Below, in pieces: positions 60,519-64,000 of a stretch of DNA of 64,000 bases. The position numbers and the translations under genes are program-made. Origin of the DNA: Zygnema circumcarinatum (lineage: Eukaryota > Streptophyta > Zygnematophyceae > Zygnematales > Zygnemataceae); the NCBI GenBank assembly GCA_037447605.1, contig CM074814.1, forward strand, positions 747,084-811,083, in the 5' to 3' direction. The notes under the pieces were generated by a model. The model ran no database searches. It saw only the letters and a program-made list of their open reading frames with translations, and had not been told where the DNA came from. How positions within the stretch are numbered: the first letter of the stretch is position 1; each line of letters starts with the position of its first letter.

Positions 60519-61872
60519 TATGAAGCCTTCCTTATAAGCCCTTTCAGAGAGAACGGTTCCGACTTTCATCGGCGGAAGAGCTCCAGCGGACCAAGGAGGA
60601 GGGCACAAGAGGCGAAGCGAAATTCGGAAGTTCAAGTACAAAACGGCTGGAAAAAGGCCGAGGGCGCGGTCTCCATACCCAACGCTTTGCGCGCTGTTGA
60701 ACTGTAGTTCCACTCACGTTCAACAAGACTGTAACGGAAGCAGCGAGCAAGCAGTGAAATATCCCAACGTTTGGCCACGTGGGCGCTGGCAAGGGGGATG
60801 TCTCAAAAGATATGCAGATTTGGTCGAGATCGAAATGAGTAACATTTTATACGTCAAGGGGACCGAGAACGTACTGGTTTCGAAAGAAATTCACTAGCGA
60901 GACCCCTACGATTAGCTCTACCGTACATGTAAAAAAAAGTGTCAGCCGCGGTTCAATGATGACGACGAGTTCTCATGTTGACCGTCCGATCAACTCACTT
61001 TTGAACATTTAGCCGTCGGATTTAGCGGCGCCTCTCGCCTAATCCAATGAGGAGGCGACACGAGGTTACTATAAGCCACCGACTACTCCGCCAGTCTGTC
61101 TCCACTTTGTCCTCTGGCGGCCTTCCTGTCTTTTTCTCGGCCAGTGGACTAGCCGTACAGATATGACATTTTTGATGCCGACAAAATCTTGTTCGTATGT
61201 ACTGTACCAGTCGCTGTGTCGATATTCGATTGATAACTACAATCTTGTCGTTTCTGTGTCGGTGAATTGTCGGTTTGGAATCCGCGCCGCAGACAGACTG
61301 ACCGGCTGGTCAAAAGCCAAAACCATACTGATTTTTTGTCGGTTTTTTGACAGTAAGTCTTTGATTTGTTTGGCTGACGTGCTCGTTCTGATTGCCAATA
61401 TGGTACTTTTTTGTCGTGTAAGTTTGCCGGTCCTTATAGTTTGTCGGGCGGCGGCCGATAAACCACCGATTCCTGTCACATACGACAAACGTATCCGCCC
61501 GGCTCCGCCGCATTACGCAAGACGTCCGTACGGTATGCTAATGACACAATGTGCCAGCTGGTGATATAGGCTAGTTTCAGATTTGGGACGTGCCGTTAGA
61601 CTCAATTGTGCCATTTAGAGCGACCTTTCGGGCAGTAGTCCCAGGTCCTATTCGTATGATGCGCACGAGACGTTCCGTACGGTTAAGTTCGTACCATCCT
61701 TCTGGCGGGCGGCGGCTCCTGATTGGTAGCTGCAATTTTGGTCCAATCCGCGACTGCTCTGGTCCTGCAAGCGCCGGCGACAAGCCACGTGACATATGTC
61801 ACGCGCGGTACTCCACGAAGACTTGGACGTTTGTCAATTTTCAAAAAGTTCCAGAAAAGCAGAGAGTTAATA
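59654..61872. other. Intergenic region without recognised genes
   Basis: This includes the HD-Zip 3' flank, a pure (CT)n run at about 60477-60514, and a stretch at 61180-61460 with repeated TGTCGG/CCGACA words in both orientations that may be a decayed element. Open frames here show no family features. Confidence 0.5.
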
Positions 61873-62813
61873 TTAGGGTAGTGATATTTCCACCCCTTTT
61901 TTGGATCCAAACACCCCTTCCCGGCCGGGCAGATTTCAAAAAGGATTAAAAACGGCAAATGCTTTTTTCACACCTTTTTGGAATCGATACCCACCCTCCA
62001 TCGGCAGATTTTTTTTTTGCGAAACAAGGAAATAACCCGTCACCCCATTTTGAATATCCCGCCTACCTGAATTTTTTTTCACGCGTGCGGTCAATCGTAG
62101 CCGTCGATTCCCTCGCAGATCGTAACACGGCAGATCACTATTTGCTCTGCAGGCGGGCTCGGTCACAGAGAATGGCAAGTGCCCACGTATCCCGTCAAAC
62201 TTGTCTCAAAAGTTTGTCCGTACAAATGTCGTACGGACGCAACTTTGAGGAACCCAATATTTCGTATATTGAGAGCTTGGACCAATCAAAGTTTTCCACG
62301 TCAAAAGTTTAACACGTGGCAGATGTTGATTGGCTGAGAGCTGACAATGACACGAGATCTCGGGCCTAGGGACGCGCCTACTCGCACGTGCGATCCACTC
62401 GTGGGCGCTTTCCATTCGCTAAGATCGAGCCCGGCTGCAGATCGAACGGTGATCTGCAGTGGTGCGATCTGCGAGGGAAATCGACAGATGCGATTGACAC
62501 ACACGTGTGAAGGACGGACACCCGCGTACGATCTCGTGGGGGACGGATCTTCCGCTCCGAGCGGATTCGGGCAGGCAGATATTTCTTTCCCTCAAAAAAA
62601 AATTTCAGGGAGGCGGGATACAGTATTCCAAAATGCGGTGACGGGGTATCATTTTCCTTGGTTAGCAAATAAAATCAGCCGACGGAAGAAGGTGGGTATC
62701 GATTCCAAAAAGGTGTGAAAAGAGCATTTTCTGTTTTTAATCCCTTTTGAAATCTGCCCGGCCGGGAAGGGGTGTTTGGATCCAAAAAAGGGGTGGAAAT
62801 ATCACTACCCTAA
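61873..62813. mobile_element. 941-bp element with about 210-bp terminal inverted repeats
   Basis: The left arm begins TTAGGGTAGTGATATTTCCA at 61873. The right arm ends with its complement at 62813. The arms pair for about 210 bases with roughly one change in ten (shared words GGATCCAAACACCCCTTCCC, TTTTTGGAATCGATACCCAC). The centre (about 62095-62600) is non-coding. Long arms and a small unrelated core suit a Mutator-like or foldback non-autonomous element. No clear target duplication is seen. Confidence 0.9.
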
Positions 62814-63158
62814 TTTTAAACTAGTTCTCGTTGTTTCCAGAAGAAGGAGCGTCGTCACAAAGTGCTGCTTTCGAATGAACTACCGAAGTGAATCCCTCTA
62901 CAATAATTTGAAGATTGAGAAGAAGCCTGAATTGGGGGGAAAGGTCAGACATACAAAGCCTTTCATACATATGATTTTCAAAAACCAGAAACGATTTTGC
63001 TCAAGATTTATTAGAAAAAGCGAACCAACATTCCTGCTTTCATAAGCAAATTTCTCACAGTAGCAGGCCAAGTCTGACTCTTCCTAATGCCCCAGACTTC
63101 AAATGTTACCCAAGTCAATTCGGTGACAAACATTGTTCGAACCATGCATGTCCACACG

Positions 63159-63211
63159 TTTGCACATTGTAAACCCTAAAAACCCGAAAAACCCTAAAAA
63201 CCCTAAAGACA
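63159..63211 (-). repeat. Telomere-like AAACCCTA repeats
   Basis: Four imperfect AAACCCTA units, one with a G, lie just beyond the stop codon of the deacetylase gene. They may be an interstitial telomeric scar. Confidence 0.6.
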
Positions 63212-63233
63212 GCCCACAATGAGCTGGCTCTAA

Positions 63234-63925
63234 TCACAGAGAGTGAATGCTCCGAATGCGGTCCACTGCGTCCCGAACGAGCACAGACGGCTCATCGTAC
63301 AAGAGCGCGGGGTTGTCCACTTTGTTCGAAATGCTCGGCTCTCCCAACAAGGCTCGAAAGGTGTCCGCAACACTATTGGAGAGGGACCTCAAGTCGTAGC
63401 CACCTTCCAAGAAGAAGACGATTCTTCCCCCGCACAGCTGCTTAGCAAGCCCATGCAGTGCGCATGTAAGCCGATGGTACGTTCCAGTAGTGAATTGGAG
63501 GCCAGCAAGAGGATCTTGGAAGTGCGCATCATATCTGAAACATAGAGAAGCACAGTTTCAAGATACAGCACACACTTCGGTAATATAGAACATCTAAGAC
63601 TTTACAATTGCTGTCGTGGGATAGTTTTCCCAAAGAAGCAGTTATACGCAAGAGTATGAAGTCCTGAAGGCTACATATAAAGAAGAACTATCTACCAAGT
63701 GCTAAGCATGACATAAAGCTTCTTCCCTCACACAGCTACTCACCCGGCTGAGACCAAAATAATGTCCGGATTGAACCTCTGCGCTGCCGGGGCAATCACT
63801 TCATCCATCACTACCGCCATAGCCTCATCTCCCGCTCCTCCCGGTAAAGGCAGATTCAAAGTACAACCCTCTCCAGCTCCATCTCCAACCTCCTCCATCT
63901 TCCCTGTCCCAGGATAGCTCCCAAC
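63234..63925 (-). CDS. Histone deacetylase, HDA14-like (C-terminal exons, runs off right edge)
   Basis: Two exons are visible, 63925-63744 and 63534-63234, joined in phase. They encode the last 161 residues: VGSYPGTGKMEEVGDGAGEG, LNLPLPGGAGDEAM, FNPDIILVSAGYDAH, DPLAGLQFTTGTYHRL, and CGGRIVFFLEGGYDL with the conserved catalytic-site Gly-Gly-Tyr. The end is YDEPSVLVRDAVDRIRSIHS plus a final Leu. The match is closest to plant HDA14, an Rpd3/Hda1-family deacetylase reported in plastids and mitochondria. The zinc-binding His/Asp residues and any transit peptide lie in upstream exons outside the window. The sequence from 63926 to 64000 is intron. Confidence 0.92.
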
Positions 63926-63954
63926 CTGCCCACCAACAAAGGGCTCGCCATATT

Positions 63955-63985
<31 letters not shown>

Positions 63986-64000
63986 TCCCTCTCCCTCTCC
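63955..64000. repeat. CTCTCC microsatellite at right edge
   Basis: CTCTCC hexamers repeat to the window end, inside an intron of the deacetylase-like gene. Confidence 0.85.

Noticed and set aside
61163-61564. 133-codon Cys/Val-rich frame
   Set aside because: Composition reflects repeated TGTCGG words; no family similarity or gene context.

Overview
The window is nuclear DNA of a streptophyte plant. It has spliced genes with short GT-AG introns, a plastid regulatory gene of the PPDK regulatory protein family, an oleosin, a class I HD-Zip factor, a HAUS1/AUG1-like augmin subunit and a plant-type HDA14-like deacetylase. Compact genes, abundant CT/GA microsatellites, small DNA transposons and Ty3/gypsy-type elements fit a seed-free lineage (bryophyte grade), but the species cannot be named from sequence alone.

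Layout, left to right. 1.3-5.6 kb, minus: plant-specific WD40/transducin-like protein with a coiled-coil N-terminus. 7.0-9.9 kb, minus: complete PPDK regulatory protein, rebuilt exon by exon as 450 residues. 10.9-15.0 kb, plus: fidgetin-like 1 AAA ATPase. 16.7-20.2 kb, plus: HAUS1-like augmin subunit with a G-run intron. 21.3-22.7 kb, minus: guanosine-deaminase-like enzyme. 23.4-26.5 kb, plus: 40S ribosomal protein S9 (uS4). 27.8-28.3 kb, minus: 3' exons of a small conserved gene whose 5' part is not visible.

28.5-42.0 kb is a transposon island. Two degenerate Ty3/gypsy-like LTR elements point away from each other (A minus, B plus). Each is broken by a 10-N gap beside its 3' LTR. Between them lie a solo LTR and two small TA-flanked inverted-repeat elements. 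Element A sits inside a tandem-repeat block whose other copy is the G-box/ABRE-rich upstream region of the oleosin gene.

42.9-44.2 kb, plus: oleosin. 45.1-47.6 kb, minus: glucosamine-6-phosphate N-acetyltransferase-like protein with a long N-terminal extension. 48.2-53.7 kb, plus: ZC3H3/C3H7-like protein with five CCCH fingers. 57.9-59.7 kb, plus: HD-Zip I factor with a 31-bp tandem array upstream. 61.9-62.8 kb: long terminal-inverted-repeat element. 63.2 kb to the right edge, minus: C-terminal exons of an HDA14-like deacetylase.

The genes are ordinary eukaryotic singletons, not an operon or pathway cluster. They touch plastid enzyme control, microtubule nucleation, recombination, purine turnover, translation, lipid droplets, amino-sugar synthesis, RNA processing and transcription. 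I found no tRNA, rRNA or CRISPR. The most unusual content is the nested repeat history around the oleosin promoter block. No clearly new multi-gene system was identified.
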